Shown here in pieces: positions 1-13,100 of a stretch of 64,000 nt of DNA. Under the pieces are notes generated by a model. The model saw only the letters and a list, made by a program, of their open reading frames with translations, did not search any database and was not told where the DNA came from. The stretch is taken from positions 992,001 through 1,056,000 of the forward strand of contig JAWUZG010000135.1 in the NCBI GenBank assembly GCA_036785705.1. The letters run 5' to 3'. Each line of letters opens with the position of its first letter. Position 1 is the stretch's first letter. The DNA is from Acanthornis magna. Taxonomy: Eukaryota > Chordata > Aves > Passeriformes > Acanthizidae. Made by a program: the position numbers and the translations under genes.

Positions 1-1669
1 AATTGGCAAAGAAGTATTGAAAGTGGTTAAAAGGCGTGTATTTGTATATGATGTACTTGTGATCTGCTGCAGAGAGATTCTCTTTGCTGCTGTAAGACAC
101 TTTTTCCTTTCACTAACTAAAGATCAGAGCAAACTATTTGCATCAAAGCTTCTTATTTAAAACAGTTTATTGATGGCAACACACTTGCTGAATTCGCAAG
201 CAAGCACCTTTATGCAGCTGCAGCAGCATGAAGTGTGCCTGCCTGTTATTGGAAAGCATCCAAGGACATCCTCAGCCTTCCAGCTTTCCTCTGCGTGGGG
301 GGAGGGTTGCTGCTGTTGCTGCTTTTCTTCATTTTCCATACTGCAGCGATTTCTAAATAAGTGCTGGTTGATTTCTCCATTTGTTATTTTTCATTTTGAA
401 GTTAGGATGCTTAGTGACCCACTGAAGAGATACAGACTTTCTTTCCTGGGCAACTTAACATAGGATCTCTTCCCTTTCCCTGGTGGTACTGGACTTGGGT
501 GGCTCTCTGGAAGAACCCTGATAGCCCACGGGGTATGTGATGGCCAAGGCAGCAAAAGGTAGCAAAGGCTGCATCTTCAAACAATACCTTGCACTTATTT
601 GCAAACAAAACCAGGTTGTTAATGAGAAACAGGCTGCCAAGGCAGCAGTGATTCCTGCCTCCAGAGAAGTGTATGAGGAGGATGCAGCCCCCCAAATGTG
701 TGGGGAGGAAAGGGCAAGGCTGGGCCCCACTGGGGCTAGGGAGTGGCACCCTTGGGGCAGAGCTAGTGGCCAGCGGCTCAGCAATGTGGGGTGAGCGCCC
801 ATTCCCCAGCCTCCTCCCAGCTCCGAGTCCTTGAGGATCTCAGGGAGTCATTATGCCTTGAGGTTACTGTGATGGGCTTTCTGCTGCTTTTCCCCAAGCA
901 TCTGCCTTTCATCTTTACAAGGCCATACAAAAATTGCCTGTAACTGGCACATATGCTCTCTTTTGGAGATGAAGGCTGCCATTTGTGTCTAGTTTGAATA
1001 CTGACACATCATTACCTGGTTAGAGATTTAAGGAAGGAACTACCTTTTAAGAAAGAAACTTTGTCACTGATTGAAACTTTTGAATTTCATTGAACAAAGT
1101 GGTTTTTAGTGACCTCTATTTCCTGAACGTTATGCCCCCTTTTCGTATGCAGCACTTTGGTGCAAATTCATCAGTTCATTCTAAGCAAGTACAGAGGTTA
1201 TAATGAGAATGATGACATTATTTTTGGAGGTGATGCTGCCTGGCTGATGCATTTTCAGCACTCTTTTCAATCTCCCTCAGCTGTGCTTAATGTCCAGTTT
1301 GTGATGCCAGTGAACGTAGAACAATGTAGCTCTTTTATAAAATCCAAATATTGTACAGGGATAGAAACAGTACTTAATTAAGCAAGAAATAAAAGAATTA
1401 ACATTGTGATATAGGTCTTGTAAATGATCTTCAGATTAGGCAGATGCACATGTGGTCATGTTTAAGAACAGCTTTTTGTAATAGTGTAAAGAAGCCCTGA
1501 GATATTGGGTTCTGTGAATACATGTATTGCATGGAAAAAATCTAGTAGAAATAAAGGAAAAAAAATCAACATTTACAGTACCTGATCAGTAAAATAGTAG
1601 ATTGTGAATGGAAGGATAGTTTGTAACTTTACTATTTTTGGGGAATGATAAAAATGCCATCTTGAAGGC
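1..1669. other. AT-rich non-coding DNA, no gene seen
   Basis: All open frames here are about 115 codons or shorter. They overlap on both strands, show no recognisable domain and do not begin in a promoter or splice context. The 411-802 stretch is somewhat GC-richer and gives two overlapping minus-strand frames, but their proline- and serine-rich translations look like chance reading. I see no repeat family I can name. Confidence 0.6.
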
Positions 1670-2510
1670 CCTTCAAGGGCTGATTGGTTCTAGTCCTCCA
1701 ATACTCCAAGGTTCTACCACTTGGAAGAGGGCTATTGAAACCAAGGACTGGATCAGCCATTGCTTTGTCTGGATGAACCTTCTAAGGACAGAATCTCTCA
1801 GCCTGTTTGATGCTGATTTCAGTGCTGCTAGGGAAATTTTTTTCCAGCTGTCCAACTTCAATCTCTAAAACAGCTTTGTGTGGTTGTTTTCCTTTTTATG
1901 CTGTTTGACACTACCAAGAGGAGTTTGCCGGTGGTGTCTAAAGAACTGCCCTTCCAATAGTTGTAAGCAGATATTAAACACCTCTGTGGCTTCTTCTTTA
2001 CCAAACTTACCAGGCCCAGCTCCTTCAGCATCTCTACGCAGGGTATGGACCTTTGTCGAACCTTTTCTGTTTTCTCTGCATCCCTCTTGAACTGAAGGTC
2101 TCCCCAGGCTGTCTGAGCACCAGCCTCCCCTATTCTGCTGCCACGCTCCTCCAGATGCAGTTCAGCGTGCAATTTATTTTGCTCACAGTGAGGGCTCACT
2201 TCTGCAGTGTGGTGTCCACTGAAATATCACAGGCATGTTCTTAGGGCTGCTGCTTGGTAAGGTTTCAGTCAATGCATGCGGTTATTCCGCTCTCGTTGCC
2301 GAATCCTGTGGTTTTCCCTATTGAAGGTTGTGACATGTCTGTTGGTTAGCTCCCAAATTTACTGAAGTCTTTTGGACAGGCTCTGGCCCTTATCCTGTCA
2401 GCAACTCTGCCTAGCTCAGAGCTGCCTGAAAGTTTGCTGAGCGTGTTAACTTCCTCTTTGAGTGGAGCTTAGCCTATAAAAGCCTACTGATAAAGTCCAT
2501 CCTGTTATTT
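1670..2510 (-). mobile_element. Old, strongly diverged CR1 LINE fragment
   Basis: The plus strand reads like the antisense of an avian CR1 3' region. It has a weakly preserved 'AACTTACCAGGCCCAGCTCC' block near 2,005-2,025 followed by 'TCCTTCAGCATCTCTACGCA', then a 'CATCCCTCTTGAACTGAAGG' block near 2,080. Further on is a 'CTACTGATAAAGTCC' block near 2,485 that resembles the conserved CR1 'ATTGATAAAGAT' stretch. The order of these blocks matches the CR1 3' untranslated region followed by the end of ORF2 on the minus strand. It is much more decayed than the copy at 5,357, with no readable frame. The left boundary is vague and could start nearer 1,900. The family assignment comes from remembered CR1 sequence, not from an alignment. 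Confidence 0.55.
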
Positions 2511-5356
2511 TTATTTTGATAGCCTCCTAAGATACTTAGCAGTGCTTTTAGGAAAAAACCCTCCATTTATATGTAAATGTAATATATGTATAGATGTATA
2601 TACTCCTACTCTTCTAAAGAAAAGGAAAGACTCAGTAGTGAAGCAGAAATTGGTGTTTTATTCTTAATGCAGAGATGACGTAGATATATTTAGGTTGATG
2701 TATGAAATTCTGTAATACTTTTCTTCTGAATACACAATTTTCTGCCCTCTTTATTTCACTGACTAGCATGAACACTCTACTATCTATAGTTTTGGATACA
2801 ATTTATTGCGCTTTTGAACAAGAAGTGTTTGGTTTGTGAGAAAGCAGTGTGATGTGTGTTAAGAAAGTATTTTCATGTTAGATTCCAAGTCTCTTCTATG
2901 GGGAGAAATCATCATAATTGGTCTTCCAACATCTCCATTAGACATCTTAAATAGTTTCCACATACTTGTGAAAGTTTCAATTACCTCACGTACTATTTGA
3001 CAATTTTAGTCCAAGTAAGGGACACTGGCTGAATTTCTGTACCATGAGAAAAATGTGGTCTAGAAGGATTTCTTACTGAGAAAAAGGAATGCATCTTTAA
3101 TTTTTTTTTTTTTAAGATACTGTGTATCTTGCATGATTTATTTTTTTTTTTTTAAGATATACAGTATCTTGGATGCTAGCCCCAAGCCAGACTCTTTATA
3201 TTTGCAAATTTTAATTTAAGTCAGGGAAGAAAACTCTGGCAAAACATGAAAAGTTACTTTAATATAATTTATTTTTTGTTTTGGTGTGGTTTTTTGTTGT
3301 TTAGTTCTCATTATTTGAAGCCATTAGCTAAATGACCATGTGGCTCCAGCTCTCAGTTTATGAGCTAGATGATGGATGCTGCAATTACTCTGAAATAAAG
3401 TGTTATTTTTTATAAGTTAAGAACTGGTTGTTTGTAAGTGAAAAAATGATTGCTGAGCATTAGGAACATGTAAATGGAACTGGAGGGAAGAGGAAGATCT
3501 ACAGAAATTCAGAGAAGGACTTTTGAGGCTTTCTGAAAGAGCTTGTGGAAATGAGCCCAGTGACAGTCCCATGCTCATTTCCTCCAGTGATCACTGGATC
3601 TACCTGGACATTTAAGGCAGCTTTTAGTCTTGTGTGAAAGATATGATTTGATTCTGGTTATTGTCTCAGTCCAGTAAACTTAGCTGAAGGAAAGCTTCTA
3701 TGCAGGGGTGGATTTGGTGGTGTAAATCTACTTTTAGTTCAGTTAAAGACCATGGTCTTCCCTTAACCTCATCAGAAGAATGAACAAATCTAGTTCACTT
3801 CCCCCTCAAATTTCTCTAGATTTCTTCTTGTGTTCAATGTGCAAACTGACATGAATACAGACTAATCAAGGAAAGCATTTTTAACAGACTCTCCAAGAAA
3901 TACAGCATTCTGCGTAAGCACTTGTTTGCTGCCAATAGATCAAGACACAATAATGTAGACCACATACAAGGCTCTAGAATAATCTTAAAGAACATGAAGA
4001 AAATTACAACCCAGGTTGCCTCACAAAAGTACAAGTTCATGACTAGTCCTACAGGACCATGTTAGAAATTGAATTATAATTTATACCTACATAATTTGAA
4101 TACTCAGTGTGGTTGCTGTCCAGTACTTAATTAATTTTGTTTGTGTGGTTTTTTAAAAGAAAAACCCAGTGTGAGAATTTTGTTATGGAGGATGACTTCA
4201 AGTTGAATGAGATGGCAGTAATTATCCTTGAGAGAAACTGGTTTCATTGTACATGGCAAACTTGTGAAACCCAAAGGACATACTCTGCCTTGCCTGGCTC
4301 CTGAAATCAGCAGAATTGTGTTAGTTCAGATTGCAGATTGTTGTGGGGTTTTTCTACAGAAGATGTAACCTCCCACCTTGCTTTTGAGAAGGAAGTAGAA
4401 TGGAGCATTATTTGTTCAAGAAAGCAGCATTCAGTTTAAACAATTTCTTGCAGCGATACCTTTGCCTACAGCTCCTTAGAGCTACATAAATCCACTGAGG
4501 AAAACAATAACAAGTGGCAAATGGGCTCTGATGATAACAGGTTCATAACAGCAAAATTTCAAAGGAAGAGAAGGGGAGCAAGCAGGAGGAGCAGTAATAA
4601 CAGGAAGATGTTTGCTCTGTTAACTTTTGCATGGGCAAGAGATAGACTCAGGCCTCCTTCACGTGAAAGTGTGTGGTCACAGCTGCTGCCTTGAGTGCTG
4701 AGGTGAAAATACAGGTGGCATCCCTTGGCATGTGCAGGCAGCTAAAGGTACTCCTGACCATGAAGGGAGCACAGAGGCTGCTGGCTGCTTGCTGGCAGGC
4801 CATGATGGGCTGTTTGTTTTCATACTCACAGTCTTGGGACACTGCTGCCAATGTCACAGCAGTTTCTTTTCATTTTAGGCTGCTGAAAGGGCTTACTTTG
4901 TGGATTTGCTGGTTAGATTGATATCCTAAAATTGAAACCATATATAGTTATGTCACGTTAATATTTGGTTTGGTAATTTCTGTTTTGCTTTATACACTTC
5001 TGATTCAGCACAGGAATACTGCATTCAGCTAAAGGTTTGTTGATTCCCTAAGAGCCAAAAAATTAAAAACAAACTAGCTTCTTTTGAATATTGCTCTCTT
5101 GTGTTCTGAATAACTATTTGCAATCACTAACTACTTATGGTAAGCCTCTGAAAATAGATGCATATAATGGAAGTCATGTTTTTTAAGGAAAAAGCAGATC
5201 AGTGATCCCTGTTACAGACTGTCCACAAAATATCAGGAACTAGTTTTGCTTCATATTGCTGTAAGTGGAGCAAGGCCTTGGCCTTAAAAAGAGATCAAAT
5301 TGATACCTCGTTGAAAATATTGAGATGCCTTAAACCATTTATTTTGGATAAATCAC
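2511..5356. other. AT-rich non-coding DNA
   Basis: This stretch is unique-looking, AT-rich sequence apart from the 40-bp tandem duplication at 3,091-3,170 and a T/G-rich patch near 3,270-3,300. The open frames at 3,834-4,040 and 4,648-4,921 are short and overlap in opposite orientation. They have no recognisable homology and are not called. Confidence 0.6.
3091..3170. repeat. Two tandem 40-bp units, each with a T-run and a small palindrome
   Basis: Bases 3,091-3,130 and 3,131-3,170 align at exactly 40-bp spacing. Each starts GCAT, runs through a tract of about 13 T and ends in a short inverted repeat. The first unit's palindrome (3,114-3,130) has perfect 7-bp arms around TGT. The second (3,154-3,170) is nearly the reverse complement of the first. 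A third start (GGATGC) follows but the match stops. This looks like a local duplication with later substitutions. Confidence 0.85.
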
Positions 5357-6720
5357 ACAGAATCACAGAATATGCTGAGTTGGAAGGAACACACGAGGAT
5401 CATTGAGTCCAGCTCCTGGCTCTGCGCAGGAGACCCCAAGAGTCACCCCATGTGCCTGAAAGCATTGTCCAAATGCTTCTTGAACTCCGTTGGCCTTGTT
5501 GCTGTGACAGCTTCCCTGGGGAGCTGTTGCAGTGCCCAACCACCCTCTGGTGAAGATCCTTTCCCTGAAATTAAACTTAAACCTCCCCTGACACAACTTC
5601 AGGGCATTCCCTCAGGTCCTGTCACTGTCACCACAGAGAAGAGATCAGTGCCTGCCCCTCCTCTTCCCCTCAGGAGGAAGCTGTAACTGCAGTGAGGTCT
5701 CCCCTCGGTCTCCTCCAGGCCGAACAGAGCAAGGCCTCAGCCACTCCGCACACAACTTCCTCTCTAGGCCCTTCACTATCTTCGTGGCCCTTCTTTGGGA
5801 TGCTCTCTAATAACTTAATATCTTTTATCTCATTCCCCAGTCTGTCCATACCTCCAGGACTTCCCCATCCCAGGTGCAGAATCTGGCACCTGGATTTCCT
5901 TTGTTGAACTCTGTACGGTTGGTGACTGCCCAGTCCTCACCACTGTCGAGGCCTCTCTGCAGGGCCTCTCTCAGCTCCTCCCAGCTTTGTATCATCTGTG
6001 AACTTGCTCTGTATCCCTTCCAGTCCTGCATCCAAGTCATTTATGAAGATGCCGATGAGCACAGGGTCTGATGGACACTAGTGCCAGGTCCCTGTCTGGT
6101 GTCACCCCATTCTCTGTAACCTTTTGCGCCCGACCCATGAGCCAGTTGCTCACCCATCTCATGGTGTGTTTATCCAGCTGTGTGCTGGACATTTTGTCCC
6201 GAAGGATCCTCTGAGAAACGGTATCCAAAGCTTTGCTGAAATACAGAAAGGTTACATCAGCTGGCTTCCCCTGATCAACTCAGTGGGTTACTTTGTCATA
6301 GAAGCAAATCAGGTTTGATAAGCACGACTTTCCTCTCATGAAGCCGTGCTGGCTGTAACCAATGACTGTGTTGTCTTTCAGGTGTTTTTCAACACCTTCC
6401 AAAATAATCTCCATAACTTTGCGTGGCACTGAAGTGAGACTGATAGATCTGTGGCTTCCAGGGTCCTCCTTTCCCTTCTTGAAAACTGGGGCATTTGCCA
6501 GCTTCCAGTCAGCTGGACCTCTCCAGATTCCCAAGACCACTCAAAAATTATTGAGAGGTTTTGTGATGATATCAACTCTTGAGCTATCTAGCTCTTTGAG
6601 GATTCTTGGATGAATCCCATCAGGTTGAATAGATTTGTAGGGATCCAGCTGGAGCAGTAGAAAATTTGTCTGCTGGAGAACTTTGTCAATGGCAATAGCC
6701 CTAAAGCCATCTTGACCTCA
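5357..6720 (-). mobile_element. CR1 LINE retrotransposon, 5'-truncated
   Basis: The plus strand begins with AATCACAGAAT then 'GAGTTGGAAGGAACACACGA', which is the antisense of the CR1 3' terminus. It continues through the 3' untranslated region (for example 'CCAAATGCTTCTTGAACTC') into sequence that reads on the minus strand as CR1 ORF2, including reverse transcriptase. CR1 elements are non-LTR retrotransposons that copy themselves by target-primed reverse transcription and are usually 5'-truncated, as here. The element lacks the endonuclease half of ORF2 and all of ORF1, and it is inert. The 5' limit is placed where I stop recognising CR1 sequence. The unexplained frame at 6,718-7,197 could be a further, unrecognised part. 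Confidence 0.92.
6280..6625 (-). pseudogene. Broken CR1 ORF2 reverse-transcriptase fragment
   Basis: Reading the minus strand from about 6,625, the frame gives GIHPRILKEL, a good match to the CR1 block 'G-H-P-R-L-E-L' at the start of the reverse-transcriptase region. That frame then hits a stop near 6,543. After a frame change, the 86-codon frame at 6,280-6,540 carries further conserved blocks: KLANAPVFKKGKEDPG, then SISLTSVPRKVME, then SQHGFMRGKSCLSNLI and FYDKVTH. These correspond to the early finger and palm segments of CR1 reverse transcriptase. The catalytic aspartate motifs lie further downstream in minus-strand sense, where the frame is already lost. No functional enzyme is encoded. 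Confidence 0.85.
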
Positions 6721-7197
6721 TGGAAAAAAATCTTGCTGCCCTTCTTCCATCAGAATCACTTTGACCTCATTAATATTTTTACTTTGGCAGTCACAGCATG
6801 GTGGGGTTGTAACCCAACTTAGAGATGTTAGCTGCTGGACCTCAGAGGGAAATCCCTGATCCTCTGAGCCTTCTAGATTTGCTAGGAAAACTCCTTCTGG
6901 ATAAATGTCTGTGTCATAGGGATTACAGAGCAAGTGTCGCTGAGCTTCACTGTGGATTCTGCCAGCATGCATGCAGCAGGACACCACAGTGATCTTTGTC
7001 ACAGCTGCAGGGATTCTTGTCACAGCCACAATAGCAATCCTTATGGCATCCAGTGCTTTTGTCACAGTGCTGCGAAATAACTGCAGCAGCTGCAGCCTCT
7101 GCCAGCTCTGTGAAGGCCAAGCTTGTATGTGGACAGGGAACACAAGCTTTGCCTCCTGCTGGTAACCCAGATGGAGGAAGAGGTCTAAAGTCATCAC
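6718..7197 (-). other. 159-codon open frame of unknown origin with a 7-residue periodicity
   Basis: This is one of the longest frames in the window outside simple repeats and LTRs. Its translation is not recognised. The middle of the frame shows a seven-residue rhythm, with the pieces TVTKALD, AIRIAIV, AVTRIPA and AVTKITV in succession, matching a decayed 21-bp repeat in the DNA. The C-terminal part (PPCCDCQSKN, then EEGQQDFFP) is unremarkable. No splice sites, promoter or poly(A) signal tie it to a gene. It abuts the 5' side of the CR1 copy in minus-strand sense, so it may belong to a repeat I do not recognise. It may equally be a chance frame. Confidence 0.2.
6990..7073. repeat. Decayed 21-bp tandem repeat, about four units
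   Basis: The core TTGTCACAG occurs at 6,996-7,004, 7,017-7,025 and 7,059-7,067. The spacings are 21 and 42 bp, and the missing middle unit is present but mutated (TCCTTATGG at 7,038-7,046). The period is three times seven, so it keeps one reading frame and gives heptad-like peptide units on the minus strand. Confidence 0.7.
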
Positions 7198-10100
7198 CTG
7201 CTACATTGGTGTGTTGGTACTGAGACCCAGATCAACCCCTTGGCATGAGAGAGGACAGCTCTGCCTCCATGGGCACTGTGAGTCTGACCTGTGAGGAGAG
7301 GTTTAGTGACCTAGAGATTCAGAACTTGTTACTAGGGGATATGATAGCAGCATAATGGGCTTGAAGCATGGAAACAATGTGTCCTGCTACTTTGTTCCCT
7401 CATGTACTTATACTACTGTTCAATCTGAATCTTGCCCTACCTTACCTGTGGCATTACAGGAGCACCTTTGTGCTTCTTAATATTTCTATAACCTCTGTGC
7501 TTCATACTTCCCATCCTCCTTTTGGCTCTGGCTAGGTAAAGGCATATGAAGGGACAACTATTAGACTTCCTGATGTTATACAGGTACATTGTTTTCAAAT
7601 CTGAATCCTGCTCTTAATTTATTTTAGTCTGGAGAAATCAAATAATGCGATATTGGGTAAAACATATTTATGAATGCATGTGCCCGATGTTACGTGCCGT
7701 TTACAATTTGCATCTTTCCTGGTCCCACAAGACTGATTATAAAGACCATTAAAAAGGCACTTGATGGTATGTTAAAATTTTAGGGCTTTAGGTCATGACA
7801 TAAACTGTAAAAAGTATTACTGAGTACAAAAGGCAGTCCATTTCTAATGTCGTTGGTAGTAATTTCCTTTACTGACTCTGGTGTACTGTAAAACAAGTTT
7901 TACTAACCTCAGAAGTAAATGTCCTTAATGTGTGCCTGCTCTGGATAGTTTATAGGGGTTGTGCAGGTAAGTGTGTTTGCCTGGCAGTGTCCTGCTTTTA
8001 CCTGCACTTCTCTCAGTACTGCAATACTGTGCTGGAAACTGGAATATCAAAAAGTGTCTCTAGAGTATTAGCAGCTGTTGTGGGGCAGCCCCATTAGCCA
8101 CAGATTTCACTGCCTGGAAATGAACAATAAAAAGCAATCCTCATGATAATGGTTGCTCCACCAGCTTCTTTATCTAACTGGAAAAGATCTTTCTGCTTGA
8201 TTCTGAGCTAGTATTTCTTTATTTCTTTATCAAGAAAGATTCAAAGTACTTCTGTTTCCCCCTTGAAAGTGATTTAAAAAAAATAAATAGAATACTAGCA
8301 AGGGGTGTATGTATATTACTGTAATTAGTATGGGGGAGTGAATCCATTTTTTTCCCTGTATATGTTAAAATCTTGAATTTGGGGGAATTCTTCTGATTCT
8401 TCTTCCAAAGGATATTTTTAGGCTGAACATCCTCTTTTGCCTTATGTGAGAGGCAGCCAATACTGCTGTGTTAGTGTGTGTTCAAACTGCTCTGAATTAA
8501 TCCTGTGTTTCCTGGCAACAACTTCCCATTTCTTTCCTTATCTTTTCGCAGTGCTATGAGGATTTGATCTGAGGCACCATTAGTAGAATAGACATAACGA
8601 TTGTATCAGTTGATTAGAGGCATCTAATGTAGTTTCTGGACATCAGTTACTGCTCAGTAATGGAAATAGTTCAAGGAAATACTTCATGAAGCTTACAGCT
8701 GACTAAGAAGCTGGAAATCTGTCATTTTGTTTACAGGCACGTAGGCAATTCTTCCATGTCCTCATTGTAGTGTGAAAGGTCCCGGGTGGAAAGGTAGCTT
8801 GTCCTCTGGCTTAGGTTTGCCCCTTCTTTGGTGCAAGTTGCACAACTTCCAAGGTATAGTCACCCTTTGGGTCCTCTGTTGGCAATTACATTGTCCCAGG
8901 CTCAAACTGGGAATCTCCCTGCTCAGATTACATTTGTCTTCCTTTCCCAGAGATGTGAGCTGGTTGCTGCTGCCATGACCGAAGGATAATATAGGACGGT
9001 AACTGGATCTGGGTGTCAGTGTGGGAAGTTCAGTACATGGTATTTTCTAACTTCTTCACAGCTGTACTAGGATTTTCCCCCATTTTTGTTGGCTTTTTTT
9101 TTTAAATTTCATGCAGAGCTGTATTAATTACCAAGGTTTTTTATTATTATTATTTTTAAATTTGATGATGCTACTTTATTTTATTGCATCTATTTGACTC
9201 TTGTCAAAACCACTTATGAATAACAGCAACATAATTTAGTAGAGGATATCAGCTCAGCTGCTCTATGAAAGCTTTATTTAAAGGGCTTCTCTTTACATGC
9301 AGTGAATATTTAATCATTGCCTTTATTTTCTGCTCTCATTTTCAATTCAGATTTCAATTTATAGGTTTTAATTATGTAAAAAAGACAAAGATATGCTCTT
9401 TTCTTCTCTCTGTTGAATTTTCCTAACACAGTCTAATTTGAATTGAAAACTGACTTTTACTGTATTCAAGTTGGTTTTAGGGTCCTTCCAGAGTTTCAGA
9501 ATTTCTATTATATTAAACATTTCTGAATCTAGGAAAGTGCTGGCTCAAACCTTGATGCTGTTAAATTCAATAGACCTTTTGCCAATAACATTCATAATGC
9601 TAGGTTTTGCACACTCAGTTTTAGGTAGGTTAGTAAGTTCACAATAATGCAGGATTTTTATTGCAAATGATGTCATATTAGTACTCGTGATTACTTAAGG
9701 CAGACTTTTTTAAGCCATGGTTAATTTATGGATTACTAGCAAATAAAATGACTTGCTGTATCAATTTAGGAATTTCAAATTCTGTTAAATGCAGTGTAGG
9801 TTTGAAATGTATTTTTAATACCTGTCATCTCCTGTAAGTAATTGGTACAATGTATACATAACATTAGTAGTAAAAGGATACTTCAGAATTTTTCTAGTAA
9901 CTATTTTAAGAGCTGTCTTTTCTCTCTTTTGTTTCATCTAAGGATCAAATTTTAGTTCCAACTATGATTTTACTGAAAACTCTGTAAGTTGTTAAATCAG
10001 TAATATGTGTGGGTTTGGGGTTATTTTCAGAAGTTAGAAGATTAAGTTCTTCTAGAAGGAGATAAAATGTCTAAATTCACCTAACCTTTTGTTCTGCTGT

Positions 10101-13100
10101 ATGCTAGATCCTAACATCATCAGGTTCACAGTGGCCTTTCATTCAGTCATGACCTAGTTCAATGTACAGGTAACAAATCAATAGCCTGAGATAGTAACAT
10201 TTACTGTCTAATTCCTACTACTTCAACAGTGGATTTCCACAGTTATGTCAATTATGTTTTGGAAATATCACTGAACTTTGCTTATTTGAACCCATTAATG
10301 TGCTGAGACAAGGTTGGGTTTGCTTCAATAACATTGCAGAATGCTTTGATGATTTCAATACCTTTGTCTTACAAAAAAAGAAAAGAAAAGAAAAAAAAAA
10401 AATTGTTCAAAGAGTTGTATGAAACAAGTGCCATTGTACAGCCTGCAGCACACTCCTTGGTTCCTGGATTCTTGTTAAGTGCTGCTGTGGTCTGATGGGA
10501 GCAGTTCAGTTTCTATCGCACTGCTGCCATTAAGCCCTTGCTCTCAAGAAAGTTTTCTCCCACACATAAGTGTGCAGCCTTGAGTGAATAAAGTCCCAAA
10601 GAATTGGGATGGCACCTCTACAGCCAAATTAATTTATTTTTACCTGCTCTGGCAAGGTTGCTCTAGCAAGGTTTAACATGGTGAATACTACGTCTCATAA
10701 CTGGGCTGTGTGAAAAGTAACATTCCCATCTGTTTGACTACAGCTTGAACTTTGGAAGATGGACAGTGGTCTTGTCACATGTACGCTTTTCTTCTTCCAT
10801 GGACTCTAGTGTGATTTTGTCTGGCCCTTTGTGTTAATTTATACTACACTACTCTCCCTGTTCCTGTATGTTGATGGGAAGCCATGACTTCATGCTACCT
10901 TCACATCCAAGGGACTAATGAAACAGAACACTGCTTACTATTTTCCTGGCATAAAGGGAAAGCCTAGAATGAGCAGAAATCATAATTTAACTTGTATTAA
11001 GTTTCTACATGCATTTTTCATCACCTGAAAAAAATTGTCTTCGCAAACTAACTTTTTAATGAGAAAGCTTCTAGTGTTGCTGGTAGCAATGATTAAGTAT
11101 CTAACTACCTATAGCACTTCTTGTTAGTTCATTAAAAGACTAGCCTTCCTAATTACATTTGCATGTCTCTCCATAATTTGTACAGACCTCAATAACTAAA
11201 TGGGTGATAATCCGTCAGCAGAATTGCAAAAGACCTTGATCCTTACATACGCAAACCCTCGGGCAGTATTTACAGTTTTCTAATAGTGTGTTGCCTTTCT
11301 TACTTGATTTTTAACTGAATAGAAGACACTGTTGATGATATTAGCTTCACAAATAGTCTGTTGTGCAATGGATGAAGACACTTTGGGATGGATATAGGCA
11401 ATCTGTCCCCTTGCTCCCTAGTCATTGCAAAGACAGATCTCATTTCTGGTTTAGTTATTTGAAACTGTCTGTGTCTTTATTTCACTGATAAGTCATTTTA
11501 AAAGCTGGAGTGAATGTTATTTTTTTACTCTTTGAAGGCCTGATCTCTTTGTGATGCTTGGATGGCCAAAAGATGGTGACTTAAACACAAATTAGGTACC
11601 TGCAGCACAATTTCTAATGGTGCAGAGGTGAAGCTGGGGAATTGGTGCTCACCCTCTGAAGGTCAGAGCACAGATTGACTTGCATGACTGGAGATACTCA
11701 GCACTTATAGTGCTTATATTCATCTGTTTTCTCTTTTATTTGTTCTTCTCTTCAGGCAGCTAAAAAACTAAGCCATTCTAATTCAATTTCTTCTTAAAAA
11801 AATTTTATAATCTGGTCTTCAGCTTTAGTGTAATTTTACCTCTTCTTTCATACTTACGTGAGTTAAATGCTTTATGTCTCTATTTCATGTGGGAAATGCC
11901 TCCAAGGGCATCTACTTACATATAGCAATTTTGGTGCATCACCTCCGAATAATTCAGAGAAAACCTATCCATCATTAGATGAAATTTTGCACTCTTATCA
12001 TTGCAGTGCTCACTTTCTGATCATCTGAAAAGCTTTCAGACTCACCCATGAGTTATACAGCCATCACTGCCCATTTTCTAGCTGAATCCCTGTGTCTACA
12101 CATGCTCCTGGCTCACCAGCTCTGCTCTTAGTCTCCCCCCAGAGCAGCACAGGGTGATTATATTTCTAACTCATTTGGCTTATCACATTTAAGACTCTAC
12201 TTGAAGAGCAAGGTCTCCGCTTTACCACTGCATCATTATCTTCTGAAATATTTTTAAAATGTGCCATTTTAGCCCTATGTTATATGTTCTGTCCTCAGAA
12301 CAAGGCAGCAAAACTGGAACAGGGAGAAAGGAAAATGCCTGCTGTGTTTCGAGTTAGTGTTCCTACTGGGACATATCTTTGAGGCAGGGTCATGTGGAGG
12401 TAGAGCAAATGGTGCAGGAAGGCACTTTGCTGAGTTGGAATGAAATATCACAAGCTGAAACAGTAGTTTCTGACCACCTGCCTGGACAAAGTGATTTCAT
12501 CTGGGCTGCTATTGGAATTGTCCTTGTGTTGTTTGGCAACTCTTTGCAGCATCCTCTTTATATTATTTCAGTTTGTGCAGATGTTGTGAATAAAGAGAAA
12601 CTAGGAGAAAATGAGGAGTATCTTCTCTTCCAGAAAAGCTTGTTACCTATGGCAAAATCCTCCAAATCATTACTCTTTTACAAAGGGGCAGTCATATGCT
12701 GTAAATAATGAACAGTAATGATAAAACATCTGAGAAGACTTAGATAAGAACATGTATTGAAAAAATACAATTATTATGGTCTGAGAGTTTTCACAGTGGG
12801 CAAAACCATGTACTTTATAATTTCTACTATTTAATTTTTTAATCGCATTTCTTTCAAAGTTAATTTATTCTGATGAAGTGGGATATCTGCTGATTATTTA
12901 ACATATCCATCTATTTTGTGAGCTTTAGTGTTGCCTTGAGTTTCATGTTAATTATATAGGACCATCACTATATTTAAAAACCAGTCTTCATTAAAAAAAC
13001 TAAATCGTTAATATATCAGCTGTTAGCTGTACTTAACAGAGGTCTTCTGCATCTCTCACAGGCTTTATGAATTCTTAGGCTGGCAGTCCTTTCTGCTATT

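Noticed and set aside
5363..6228. Several open frames on both strands between 5,363 and 6,228
   Set aside because: They are shadows of the CR1 3' untranslated region and the decayed end of ORF2, not independent genes.
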